Positions 27,879-36,553 of a stretch of 64,000 nucleotides of DNA are shown here, one piece after another. Within the stretch, counting starts at the first letter, position 1; every line of letters starts with the position of its first letter. The notes under the pieces are model-generated. The model searched no databases and was not told where the DNA came from. It saw only the letters and a list, made by a program, of their open reading frames with translations. A program made the position numbers and the translations under genes. The stretch comes from an uncultured Clostridium sp. (GTDB lineage: Bacteria > Bacillota_I > Bacilli_A > RF39 > UBA660), in the NCBI GenBank assembly GCA_946414595.1, contig CAMKPE010000001.1, forward strand, positions 110,917-174,916, in the 5' to 3' direction.

Positions 27879-28357
27879 TGGTATTCGTAACATTAGGTAC
27901 TAATGATGAAAGTTTTGCAAGACTTTTAAAAGCAATAGATAAAGCAATAGATAAAGGATTAATTAAAGATAAAGTTGTTGTACAAGCAGGATGCACTAAA
28001 TACGAAAGCAAGAATATGGAAATAATGGATTTAGTTCCAAGAGAAAAGTTTGATGAATATATTGAAAAATGTGACTTACTTATCACTCATGGTGGAGTAG
28101 GTAGTATCTTAACAGGAATAAATAATAATAAAAAAGTAATTGCAGTAGCACGACTTGCTAAATATAAAGAACATGGTAATGATCATCAATTACAAATAGT
28201 AGAAAACTTTGGAAAACTAGGATATATAATTCCAGTTACAAATGTAGATGATTTAGAAGATGCAATTAAGAAAGTAAAAACATTTAAACCTAAAAAGTTT
28301 GTTAGTAATACTAATAACTTTATAAAGATAATAGAAGACTACATAGATAGTATATAG
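27878..28357 (+). CDS. Alg13/PssE-like glycosyltransferase catalytic subunit
   Basis: A 159-residue protein equal to the C-terminal half of GT28 enzymes (Alg13, PssE, MurG C-domain). MVFVTLGTNDESFARLL is the N-terminal motif, and ITHGGVGSILTGINNNK is the nucleotide-sugar binding motif. It provides the donor site for the Alg14-like partner encoded just upstream. Start ATG 27878 overlaps the upstream stop by one base; an in-frame start at 27866 would overlap more and lacks good spacing. Confidence 0.9.
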   Translation: MVFVTLGTNDESFARLLKAIDKAIDKGLIKDKVVVQAGCTKYESKNMEIMDLVPREKFDEYIEKCDLLITHGGVGSILTGINNNKKVIAVARLAKYKEHGNDHQLQIVENFGKLGYIIPVTNVDDLEDAIKKVKTFKPKKFVSNTNNFIKIIEDYIDSI

Positions 28358-28366
28358 GTGACAAAC

Positions 28367-29827
28367 ATGAAAGAAAAAATAGAAATAATTACATTTAAAC
28401 ATAAAGTGACTCTATTTACTTTTCTATTGTTTCTAGTTATTGGAGCATTATCCCCAATAAGTGGAAGTGATTGGAATAGTTATGTAATAGGAAAACAAGG
28501 ATTAGTTGAATGTTTCAAAAATATTAATATTGCAGATGGAAGATTAATAAGTGGCTTCTTAGTAAACTTCTTATCGTATAATAAAATATTATTTGATATT
28601 ATCTTTGCACTCCTTATGAGTTCTTTTGTTAAGATATGTAATGATTTGATGGGAACAGTAAGAAATAAATATATATATTTGTATCCATTAATTGGAGTAC
28701 TTCTTGTAAGTACATTTATGTTCTCATATAACTATGTATCTATAACAGGTACAGTATGTTATACATTTCCATCTATATTAATATTTATATATTTTTATAA
28801 CTTATTAAAGTATGATGAGATTGGTAAAAGAACATTGATAATACTTATAATATATTCGTTATTAATAATGACTTCATCAATTCATTTAGCAATAACATTC
28901 TTTATTGCAAACTTAATATATTTAATATTAAATTCAAACAAAAAGAATAGAATATTCTATTTCATAATATTATTAGTACAATTTATAACTTTATTAATAA
29001 GTGTTCATTATTTAGATAGTATATTAATATATACAAATTCTAATCAAATATTAAATAATATTCCATATTTTATAGATACATTATTCTCAAATAATATTGT
29101 AATAATGCTTCTAGGAGCAATACCAATTAATTATTTATTAGCAGATAAATTAGAAGAGAATAAATATTGTAGAGTAGTAATAACATTATTTGATTTAATA
29201 CTTATATTCTCATTATGTTATAACTTCTTCTATTATTCCCCAGTTAATTTAAATCTAGTTATCAGTAAATATAATGGTATATTTGCTACAGAGAATTGGT
29301 ATTATATCTTGTACTTTATAACTTATATATTATTATTCTATGTAAGTATTAATCATTTCATAAAGAATAAAAAACTTAAGAATATATTAAATACAATTAA
29401 TTTATCTTGTACTATTCTTTCTTTATTCATATTGGTATCTCCAATATTTGATAAAGGAAATATAGTATTTATAGTATTCAGTATTATCTTAATTGCATGC
29501 CTAATGGCTAAAGAATTAGATATTAAAGTATATAGTAGATTTACTATAACAGTTTTAGGTTTATTAATAATCTACTATCTATCAATGTTTGCCATTATTA
29601 AATATGTAGATGTTACAAGAACAAATTATATTAAAGAACAAATTGAATCAAAAGAATCAAATATCGAAGTAAAAGCAAATCCGATATATTTAGTATGGAG
29701 GTATAATCCATCAGATGTATTCTTAGTAAAAGACTTTAAAAAATATTATGAAATACCAGAAGAAGACACTATAGAAGTTAAGTATTTTGGATTATTTGAA
29801 AAAATAGAAAAGAAGGTTAAAGAATGA
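28367..29827 (+). CDS. Polytopic membrane protein of the glycan operon (DUF6056-like)
   Basis: A 486-residue protein with about 11-12 hydrophobic helices and few charged loops. The early SGSDWNSYVIG and DGRLISGFLVNFLS, a short outer loop after the first helix, recall DUF6056/GtrII-type proteins, thought to be glycan-modifying membrane transferases or flippase-like factors. Assignment is by appearance only. Start ATG 28367 follows ATAGGTGA; GTG 28358 is the alternative. The stop codon TGA overlaps the next gene's ATG (ATGA), showing tight coupling to the GT2 protein. Confidence 0.65.
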   Translation: MKEKIEIITFKHKVTLFTFLLFLVIGALSPISGSDWNSYVIGKQGLVECFKNINIADGRLISGFLVNFLSYNKILFDIIFALLMSSFVKICNDLMGTVRNKYIYLYPLIGVLLVSTFMFSYNYVSITGTVCYTFPSILIFIYFYNLLKYDEIGKRTLIILIIYSLLIMTSSIHLAITFFIANLIYLILNSNKKNRIFYFIILLVQFITLLISVHYLDSILIYTNSNQILNNIPYFIDTLFSNNIVIMLLGAIPINYLLADKLEENKYCRVVITLFDLILIFSLCYNFFYYSPVNLNLVISKYNGIFATENWYYILYFITYILLFYVSINHFIKNKKLKNILNTINLSCTILSLFILVSPIFDKGNIVFIVFSIILIACLMAKELDIKVYSRFTITVLGLLIIYYLSMFAIIKYVDVTRTNYIKEQIESKESNIEVKANPIYLVWRYNPSDVFLVKDFKKYYEIPEEDTIEVKYFGLFEKIEKKVKE

Positions 29828-30762
29828 AAAAATTATTATCAATAGTAGTTCCTTGCTACAATGAACAAGAATCATTACCATATTTCTACGATGAAATTAA
29901 AAAGATAGAAAAAGAAATGGATTATGTTAATTTCGAGTATATCTTTGTTAATGACGGATCACGTGATGATACTTTAAAAATAGCAAGAGATTTAGCTAAG
30001 AAGGATAAAAAGGTTAGGTACGTATCTTTTTCAAGGAACTTTGGGAAAGAAGCTGCTATGTTAGCAGGTCTTGAATATTCTAAAGGAGATTATGTAACAG
30101 TAATGGATGCTGATTTACAAGATCCTCCTAAGATGCTTATTGAGATGTACAAAGGAATAACTGAAGAAGGTTATGACTGTGTAGGTACAAGAAGAACAAC
30201 AAGAAAGGGAGAACCTAAAATAAGAAGTTTCTTTGCTAGAAGATTCTATAAGTTGATAAATAAAATGTCTAGAGTAGAAATGGTTGATGGAGCAAGAGAC
30301 TATAGACTTATGACTAGACAAATGGTTGATTCAATTCTTTCTTTAAAAGAATATAATAGATATTCAAAAGGATTATTTAGTTTTGTAGGATTTAAGACTA
30401 AATGGTTAGAATATGAAAATGTTGAACGTGTAGCAGGAGAAACAAAATGGAGTTTCTGGAAGCTATTAATATATGCTTTTGAAGGTATAATAGCATTCTC
30501 AACAACACCACTTGTAATTGCTGCAATAGTAGGAATTCTATTCTTTATCGTATCATTTATTATGATACTTGTAATAATTATTAAAACGCTTGCTTTTGGT
30601 GATCCGGTTAGTGGATGGCCGAGTCTTGTTTGTATCATATTCTTTGTAAGTGGAGTTCAATTATTCTGCTTAGGTATAATTGGAGCATACTTATCAAAGA
30701 CATACTTAGAGACAAAGAATAGACCTGTATATATAGTAAAAGAAACAGAGAAAGATTTATAA
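29824..30762 (+). CDS. Glycosyltransferase family 2, polyprenyl-phosphate sugar synthase type (GtrB/DPM1-like)
   Basis: This 312-residue enzyme would transfer a sugar from its nucleotide to undecaprenyl phosphate. The GT-A domain (about 1-220) has VVPCYNEQESLPYF, FVNDGSRDDTL, the DAD motif in VMDADLQDPP and FSFVGFKTKWLEYE; two membrane helices fill the C-terminus (about 228-255, 265-290). This is the bactoprenol glucosyltransferase layout (GtrB, YkcC, CsbB). Such enzymes normally feed a polytopic GT-C or flippase; the overlapping upstream membrane protein is the obvious partner. Last gene of the operon. Confidence 0.92.
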   Translation: MKKLLSIVVPCYNEQESLPYFYDEIKKIEKEMDYVNFEYIFVNDGSRDDTLKIARDLAKKDKKVRYVSFSRNFGKEAAMLAGLEYSKGDYVTVMDADLQDPPKMLIEMYKGITEEGYDCVGTRRTTRKGEPKIRSFFARRFYKLINKMSRVEMVDGARDYRLMTRQMVDSILSLKEYNRYSKGLFSFVGFKTKWLEYENVERVAGETKWSFWKLLIYAFEGIIAFSTTPLVIAAIVGILFFIVSFIMILVIIIKTLAFGDPVSGWPSLVCIIFFVSGVQLFCLGIIGAYLSKTYLETKNRPVYIVKETEKDL

Positions 30763-30768
30763 AAAGAT

Positions 30769-30803
30769 ATATCTGATATTCGATATGGATATCAGATATT
30801 TTT
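30769..30803 (+). terminator. Terminator of the glycan operon
   Basis: A perfect 11-bp stem (30769-30779 with 30789-30799) with a 9-base loop and T5. Confidence 0.85.
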
Positions 30804-30824
30804 ATTTCATAGTAAAAGTCAAAT

Positions 30825-30862
30825 AAGAAATTTCCTCAAAAAAGAATAAAGTTTCTTTTTTT
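30825..30862 (+). terminator. Possible second terminator or leader hairpin before the POR gene
   Basis: A 9-bp stem with one G-T pair (30825-30833 with 30849-30857) and a 15-base loop leads into T6. It could back up the operon terminator; a TATAAT for the next gene follows at 30879-30884. Confidence 0.4.
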
Positions 30863-30918
30863 ATTTTGATAAATGTATTATAATTAATAATAGAGAATAA
30901 TAGGAAGGATTGATGTTT

Positions 30919-33900
30919 ATGTATAAAATAATGGATGGTAATGAGGCTTGTACTTATGTCTCATATAATTTTACAGAACTTGCAGGTATATACCCAATAA
31001 CACCAGCATCTCCAATGGCAGAGTATGCTGATAAATGGGCTAGTAGTGGTAAGAAAAACTTCTGGGGTGATGAAGTTAAAGTAGTTGAAATGGAAAGTGA
31101 AGCAGGAGCAGTTGCAACAGTACATGGTGCTCTACAAAATGGTGTTCTTGCATCAACTTATACAGCTTCTCAAGGACTTTTATTAATGATCCCAAATATG
31201 TATAAGATAGCAGGAGAATTGTTACCTTGTGTAATTAACGTTGCAGCAAGAAGTTTGGCAACTCATGCATTATCTATCTTAGGAGATCACCAAGATATCT
31301 ATTCAACACGTGCAACTGGATTTGCTTTTTTAGCATCTAGTTCAGTACAACAAGTAATGGATTTAACAAGTGTTAGTTACTTATCAACAATTAAAGGAAG
31401 AGTACCATTTGTTAACTTCTTCGATGGATTTAGAACAAGCCATGAATTACAAAAAATAGAATTAATGGATATGGATAAAGTAAAACCATTAATTGATAAT
31501 GATAAATTAAATGAATTTAGAAAAAGAGCTTTATCAATTAATAATGTAACTAGAGGAACAAATGAAAATGATGACATTTATTTCCAAATAAGTGAAGCTC
31601 ATAATAAATATTATGATGCACTTCCTGATATAGTTAACTCTTACATGGAAGAAATCAGTAAGATCACAGGAAGAACTTATAAGCCATTCAATTACTATGG
31701 ACCAGCTGATGCTACTAAAGTAATCGTTGCAATGGGATCTGGTTGTGAAACAATTAAAGAGACTATTGATAAAGTAGGAGAACAAGAAAAACTTGGACTT
31801 ATTGAAGTTCACTTATATAGACCATTCAGTTCTAAATATTTCTTAGATGTTTTACCTCATACTGTTAGAAACATAGCAGTACTAGATAGAACTAAAGAAA
31901 ATGGAGCTGCAGAACCATTATACTTAGACGTTGTTAATGTTATAAAAGAAAAAGAATTAAATATTAAAGTTATTGGAGGACGTTATGGATTATCTAGTAA
32001 AGATACTACTCCAGAACAAATCTATGCTGTATCTAAATTCTTAGATAGAGAAGATAACTTTAATGGATTCACTATTGGTATTAAAGATGATGTTACTAAC
32101 TTAAGTCTTGATCCAGTTGACTTTGGATATAAATCAACTAACCATGAGATATTAATTTGGGGATTTGGATCAGATGGAATGGTAAGTGTATCTAAAGACT
32201 TATTAAAGATTGTTGGTAATAACACTGATGCTTATGCACAAGGATACTTCGAATATGACTCTAAGAAGAGTGGAGGAGTTACTCGTTGTCATATAAGATT
32301 AGGTAATAGTGAAATTAGACAAACATTCTATGTTAAAACACCAAAACTAATCGTATGTACTAAAGATACATACTTAAAGAAATATGAAATGTTAGATGAC
32401 TTACAAGAAAATGGAACATTCATATTGAATACAGCTAAATCAAAAGATGAAATACTTGAATATATGTCTAGTCATGATAGACAAGTATTAAGAAATAAGA
32501 ATGCTAAATTCTATATAATTAATGCTGGTAAAGTAGCAAATGAAGTAGGTCTTGGTAACAAGATTAATACAGTAATGGCTACAGTAATATTCAAAATTGG
32601 TAAATTAATTGATTTTGATTTTGCTATTAGTGAAATTAAAAAATCTCTTGAAACTTTATTTGCTAATAAAGGAAGAGAAGTTATTGATAAAAACATAAGT
32701 GCAATTGATAAAGCATTAGAGACACTAGAAGAAGTAGATACAGGAAACTTAAATACTGGTTCTCTTGACTTATCTCGTGAAGAAAAATCTGTATTTGATT
32801 TAATTATTGCAAGAAAAGGAAATGAACTTCCTGTAAGTAAATTAGAGACTTATGTAGATGGTACTTTTGAAGGTGGAAAGAGTAAAGATGAAAAACGTGA
32901 TATCACAGATGTTCTTCCTTGCTATGATCCTGAAAAATGTATTATGTGTAATCAATGTTCTCTAGCATGTCCTCATGGAGTTATTAGACCATACTTATTA
33001 AATGAAGAAGAAGCAGCAAATGCTCCAGAAGAAGTTAAGAAGAACTTAAAAGATGCTATGATCAAAGATCAAAACTTAAAATTCACAATAAGTGTTAATA
33101 TGGATCAATGTACTGGATGTGGATTATGTAGTAAAGTATGTCCTGGAAAACAAGGAGAAAAAGCTATTGCTATGAATCCTACAAAAGATGTTAAAACTGA
33201 AGCAGCTGTTGAAGCAAATAATTACTTATATAATAAAGTAACTGAAAAGAAACCAATGAATGTTGCTACAATTAAAGGAAGTCAATTTGCTCGTCCTAGA
33301 ATAGAATTCCCAGGAGCTTGTGCTGGTTGTGGAGAAACACCTTATTTGAAATTATTAACTCAATTATTTGGTGGAGAATTAGTAATCAGTAATGCAACTG
33401 GATGTTCATCAATCTATGGAGGAAGCATTCCTGCAACTTCTTACAGCATTCCATGGGCTAACTCATTATTTGAAGATAATGCTGAATTTGGTTATGGACT
33501 TGCACTTGCAGATAAACTTCATAAACAAAAAGTTAAAAAGATTATTAGTGATAATCTAGAAAATGTAAGTGTAGAATACAAAGAATTATTAGAAAACTAT
33601 GTTAATACAACTGATTATGAAACAAGTTGTAACGTTTATGATAAAGTTGATGCATTAAATATTAGTGGATTAACAGAAATGAAAGAATTCATCAAATCTA
33701 AATCATTCTGGATTGTTGGAGGAGATGGATGGGCATATGACATTGGATACAATGGACTTGATCATGTATTATCTAATAGAGAAAATGTTAACATATTAGT
33801 ACTTGATACAGAAGTATACTCAAATACAGGAGGACAATCTTCTAAATCAAGTAAAGTTGGAAGTGTTGCTAAATTTACTGCAACAGGTAAGACAGTAGCT

Positions 33901-34335
33901 AAGAAAGACTTAGCTAAGATGGCTCTTACTTATCCACATGTATATGTCGCAACAATATCTTTAGGAGCTAACCAAATGCAAGCTATTAAGGCATTTGAAG
34001 AAGCAAAAAACTATAATGGACCATCAATTATTATTGCCTATGCTCCATGTATAGCACAAGGATTAAAAGTTGGAATGGGAGACTCTGTTGGAGAAGAAAA
34101 ACGTGCTACTGAAGCTGGATACTTCCCAATATTCAGATATAATCCTGAAACTAAAGAGTTCTCACTTGACTCTAAAGCTGATTTCTCTAAATATAAAGAA
34201 TTCCTAGATGGTGAAACAAGATATGCTTCACTTGCATCAGTAAATAAAGATGCTAAAGATTCATTATATGAACAAAATCAAGCAAATGCAGAACAAAGAT
34301 TCCAATACTACGAATCATTAACAAAGAAAGAGTAG
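30919..34335 (+). CDS. nifJ: Pyruvate:ferredoxin (flavodoxin) oxidoreductase, single-chain
   Basis: It converts pyruvate and CoA to acetyl-CoA, CO2 and reduced ferredoxin in anaerobes. The 1138 residues contain all domains in order: the N-terminal TPP pyrimidine domain (GIYPITPASPMAEYADKW), the transketolase C-terminal-like domain, the gamma/EKR region, a two-cluster ferredoxin domain (CIMCNQCSLACP near residue 672, CTGCGLCSKVCP near 730), and the TPP-diphosphate domain (GACAGCGETPY near 800, GGDGWAYDIGYNGLDH near 934, TEVYSNTGGQ). GGAAGGA lies 9 bases before ATG 30919; ATG 30913 is the alternative. It indicates fermentative, oxygen-sensitive metabolism. Monocistronic. Confidence 0.97.
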   Translation: MYKIMDGNEACTYVSYNFTELAGIYPITPASPMAEYADKWASSGKKNFWGDEVKVVEMESEAGAVATVHGALQNGVLASTYTASQGLLLMIPNMYKIAGELLPCVINVAARSLATHALSILGDHQDIYSTRATGFAFLASSSVQQVMDLTSVSYLSTIKGRVPFVNFFDGFRTSHELQKIELMDMDKVKPLIDNDKLNEFRKRALSINNVTRGTNENDDIYFQISEAHNKYYDALPDIVNSYMEEISKITGRTYKPFNYYGPADATKVIVAMGSGCETIKETIDKVGEQEKLGLIEVHLYRPFSSKYFLDVLPHTVRNIAVLDRTKENGAAEPLYLDVVNVIKEKELNIKVIGGRYGLSSKDTTPEQIYAVSKFLDREDNFNGFTIGIKDDVTNLSLDPVDFGYKSTNHEILIWGFGSDGMVSVSKDLLKIVGNNTDAYAQGYFEYDSKKSGGVTRCHIRLGNSEIRQTFYVKTPKLIVCTKDTYLKKYEMLDDLQENGTFILNTAKSKDEILEYMSSHDRQVLRNKNAKFYIINAGKVANEVGLGNKINTVMATVIFKIGKLIDFDFAISEIKKSLETLFANKGREVIDKNISAIDKALETLEEVDTGNLNTGSLDLSREEKSVFDLIIARKGNELPVSKLETYVDGTFEGGKSKDEKRDITDVLPCYDPEKCIMCNQCSLACPHGVIRPYLLNEEEAANAPEEVKKNLKDAMIKDQNLKFTISVNMDQCTGCGLCSKVCPGKQGEKAIAMNPTKDVKTEAAVEANNYLYNKVTEKKPMNVATIKGSQFARPRIEFPGACAGCGETPYLKLLTQLFGGELVISNATGCSSIYGGSIPATSYSIPWANSLFEDNAEFGYGLALADKLHKQKVKKIISDNLENVSVEYKELLENYVNTTDYETSCNVYDKVDALNISGLTEMKEFIKSKSFWIVGGDGWAYDIGYNGLDHVLSNRENVNILVLDTEVYSNTGGQSSKSSKVGSVAKFTATGKTVAKKDLAKMALTYPHVYVATISLGANQMQAIKAFEEAKNYNGPSIIIAYAPCIAQGLKVGMGDSVGEEKRATEAGYFPIFRYNPETKEFSLDSKADFSKYKEFLDGETRYASLASVNKDAKDSLYEQNQANAEQRFQYYESLTKKE

Positions 34336-34349
34336 AAATACTCTTTTTT
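34327..34349 (+). terminator. Terminator containing the POR stop codon
   Basis: An 8-bp stem (34327-34334 with 34339-34346) capped by GAAA. The TAG stop at 34333-34335 lies at the stem-loop junction. Confidence 0.85.
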
Positions 34350-34365
34350 CTATGCACAAAATAAT

Positions 34366-34405
34366 AGATTTGTCAAATTGACAAATCTTTCTTTTTGGGT
34401 ACAAT
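34366..34405 (+). promoter_or_regulatory. DHH gene promoter overlapped by an inverted repeat
   Basis: TTGACA (34378-34383), 16 bases and TACAAT (34400-34405) form a near-consensus promoter. The -35 box is the right arm of an 11-bp inverted repeat, 34366-34376 with 34378-34388 (core TTGTCAA-A-TTGACAA). The repeat could be an operator or a hairpin. Confidence 0.65.
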
Positions 34406-34428
34406 AATTGTTCATAGAGGTGATTCTT

Positions 34429-35418
34429 TTGTTAAGAATTAGTAATCTTAAAACAGCACTTGAAGGAAAGATTATAGAAAGTGATAAAGTATTTATAATG
34501 CCTCACTTAAAACCTGACTTTGATGCTGTAGGTTCTTCATTAGGAGTTTCTTTATTAACAGAAGCTTTGAAGAAAGACAATTATATATTAATAGGAAATC
34601 CAATGTGTGAGTTAGATGATGGTGTTCAAGCCATGATTGAACAGTGCAAAGGTAGATATCCACTTATCGGTGTAAAACAATATGAACCATTAAAAGGACC
34701 AAATGATTTCAATATTATTTGTGATGCAAGTAAACCTTGTAGAGTCTATGAACAAAATATAGATAGAAATCATCTTGCTATAATAGATCACCATGTTAAA
34801 AGCCCAGAAACATTTGACTCTTGTATAGAACATATTGATACTAATGCAACATCAACTTCAGAGATAGTAACACTTTTATTAGCAGCCAATAAAATAAAGA
34901 TACCAACAGATATAGCAAATATGTTATATGCAGGTATCTTACTTGATACAGGAAGAATGAAAAAGAAAGAAACAGATAGAATGCATGAAGCACTTAAGAT
35001 ACTTGTTAAATCAGGTGCTAATATGTGTGATGCTCTGGAGTACTTTACTGAAGATATATTTAGTAATATGAAAGTAGATAGACTAGCTGCAGCAGCAACT
35101 CTTCTTGAATGTAGAGTTAAACTAACTGTAGGTGATGAAGATAAAGTATATACTGATACAGAATTATCTAAAACAGCAGATAACTTACTAGATAAGAAAA
35201 TAGATGGAGCTTTTGTTGTAGGTAACATTGGTGATGGTAGAATTGCTGTTAAAGCAAGATGCCAACCAACACTTGACGCTAACCTTATAATGGGAGAACT
35301 TGGCGGTGGAGGAGGAAAAAACGCTGCAGCAGCAGAGATAAAAGATAAATCAATGAAAGAAGTAGTAAAAGAACTTAAAAAAGCAATTCTTCCAAAACAT
35401 TATGTAATTAAAGAATAA
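34429..35418 (+). CDS. DHH/DHHA1 phosphoesterase (GdpP- or NrnA-like, stand-alone)
   Basis: This 329-residue cytosolic protein has the DHH motifs MPHLKPDFDAVGSSLG, CDASKP and IIDHHVKSPE, and a C-terminal DHHA1 domain with GELGGGGGKNAAAAEI. The family hydrolyses c-di-AMP, pApA or short oligonucleotides. The sequence most resembles the catalytic part of GdpP (YybT), without the membrane, PAS and GGDEF parts. AGAGGTG at 34416-34422 best fits a TTG start at 34429 (MLRISNLKTALEG). Substrate not decidable from sequence; c-di-AMP turnover is a reasonable guess. Confidence 0.85.
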   Translation: MLRISNLKTALEGKIIESDKVFIMPHLKPDFDAVGSSLGVSLLTEALKKDNYILIGNPMCELDDGVQAMIEQCKGRYPLIGVKQYEPLKGPNDFNIICDASKPCRVYEQNIDRNHLAIIDHHVKSPETFDSCIEHIDTNATSTSEIVTLLLAANKIKIPTDIANMLYAGILLDTGRMKKKETDRMHEALKILVKSGANMCDALEYFTEDIFSNMKVDRLAAAATLLECRVKLTVGDEDKVYTDTELSKTADNLLDKKIDGAFVVGNIGDGRIAVKARCQPTLDANLIMGELGGGGGKNAAAAEIKDKSMKEVVKELKKAILPKHYVIKE

Positions 35419-35446
35419 TAAAAAAGAGCATTTGCTCTTTTTTTTA
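35419..35446. terminator. Bidirectional terminator between DHH gene and sortase
   Basis: The inverted repeat GAGCA-TT-TGCTC, flanked by A on the left and T8 on the right, serves both converging genes. Confidence 0.8.
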
Positions 35447-36277
35447 TCTCTTTTCTCTTTTAATTAATTTAGCATGTAATACCATTCTATACTTATCATC
35501 ATAACAAGTAGATAGGGTAAGTATCTTATCGTCTTCTGATACACTTACTTTAAAGTCATAAGCGCTTCTATCTATTAACATCTTAGCAAAAGCAAGAAAC
35601 TCTTCATCACTTTTAAAATCAACTTTTATATAATCACTCGTTACAGGTATCTTATAAACACTAAATACTTGCCACATACTATTTTCTTTTAAAGTAGAAG
35701 TCTTAAATACATAATTACTTTTATTATCTAACCATCCATTAGTAAGAGTATTTCTTAAAGATCCAAACATCGTATTATCAAGTCTTCCATGTGCATAAAG
35801 AATATTGTTTCTATCTTCGAGATTAGAACTATTTCTATAATCTAAGAATATCCATCCAGCAGAGTTATAACTCTTATTAAATGAATGTTTCAAATAATAA
35901 GTATTATTATCTGTTTGAACAAATGGATAATTGATATTAGTACCATTTACTTGAATCCATCCAACTGTATCGCTATTAGCTTCCTTTAAATCTGCAAAAT
36001 CAACAGATATAAGGTTCATCTTCATAAACTCCCAATATGGATTGAATTCATCAACAGTATCTTTCTGCTCAATAATCTCTATATTATTACTTGTTTCATC
36101 TACTTCAACAACTTCAGTAATTCTTTCAATTTCTTCAAGCTGATCATTAATACTATCACCATCTAATTTCCACATTAATATATGGTATAAAGAAAGCATA
36201 GCACCAAAGATACATGCCCAAATAAATATAAACAAAACAAGATTAAGTTTTTTAAGTTTAAGCTTCTTTTTTTCCAT
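35444..36277 (-). CDS. srtB: Class B sortase
   Basis: Sortases cut a sorting motif on secreted proteins and join them to the wall. The 277 residues have one N-terminal membrane helix (about 13-35), a linker, and the sortase B fold with VGWIQVNGTNINYP, the catalytic His in LYAHGRLDNTMFG (about 160), Cys in TLSTCYDD (about 256) and Arg in DKYRMVLHAKL. Class B enzymes normally recognise NPxTx-type motifs; no clear sorting signal is seen on the surface proteins of this window. GAGG precedes ATG 36277 by 7 bases. Confidence 0.92.
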   Translation of the reverse strand: MEKKKLKLKKLNLVLFIFIWACIFGAMLSLYHILMWKLDGDSINDQLEEIERITEVVEVDETSNNIEIIEQKDTVDEFNPYWEFMKMNLISVDFADLKEANSDTVGWIQVNGTNINYPFVQTDNNTYYLKHSFNKSYNSAGWIFLDYRNSSNLEDRNNILYAHGRLDNTMFGSLRNTLTNGWLDNKSNYVFKTSTLKENSMWQVFSVYKIPVTSDYIKVDFKSDEEFLAFAKMLIDRSAYDFKVSVSEDDKILTLSTCYDDKYRMVLHAKLIKREKR

Positions 36278-36298
36278 CTTTTTGCCTCATCTAAAACA

Positions 36299-36327
36299 AT
36301 TATACCTAATAAACAAAAAAAACACAA
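36299..36327 (-). promoter_or_regulatory. Sortase promoter
   Basis: On the minus strand TTGTGT (36327-36322), 17 bases and consensus TATAAT (36304-36299). It begins exactly where the upstream ncRNA terminator ends, so the sortase appears to be transcribed separately. Confidence 0.6.
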
Positions 36328-36428
36328 AAAAAGAAGTGCCTCCCCCTGAGAAGGCACCTCATAAAAAGAATAAAAAGGGGTTGGCTAGTGTGATACTAGC
36401 GACCAATTCGCCAATTTCGAATTGGTAG
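36326..36428 (-). ncRNA. Candidate structured small RNA upstream of the sortase
   Basis: No frame is open here, but the minus strand shows a complete transcription unit: promoter (36434-36462), then three hairpins. Hairpin 1 pairs 36418-36426 with 36402-36410 (9 bp); hairpin 2 pairs 36395-36400 with 36384-36389; hairpin 3 is a 9-bp terminator (36352-36360 with 36333-36341) followed by TTTTTTT. The terminator loop reads TCTCAGGGGG, and a single-stranded CCCC (36380-36377) could pair with it as a pseudoknot. It matches no RNA family I recognise. Alternatively it is a transcription-attenuating leader of the sortase gene. Confidence 0.6.
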
Positions 36429-36433
36429 TTTTT

Positions 36434-36462
36434 ATAATAATCGAAAGGTCAAAAAATGTCAA
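36434..36462 (-). promoter_or_regulatory. Promoter of the candidate small RNA
   Basis: A consensus TTGACA (36462-36457), a 17-base spacer and TATTAT (36439-36434) on the minus strand. Confidence 0.7.
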
Positions 36463-36553
36463 GTAAAATAATATTTTTTTTAATTAAATTTACTTTTCTT
36501 ATTTTTCAATATATATTATAGGTACAAAAGGGAAAAAGAAGGGAGGATTTCTT

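Noticed and set aside
34366..34388. Rex (redox) operator near the POR and DHH genes
   Set aside because: The half sites TTGTCAA/TTGACAA are separated by one base; Rex sites need four.
36333..36428. Plus-strand orientation of the structured RNA
   Set aside because: The T tract and the consensus promoter are on the minus strand; the plus strand has neither a good promoter nor a strong T run after the last stem.
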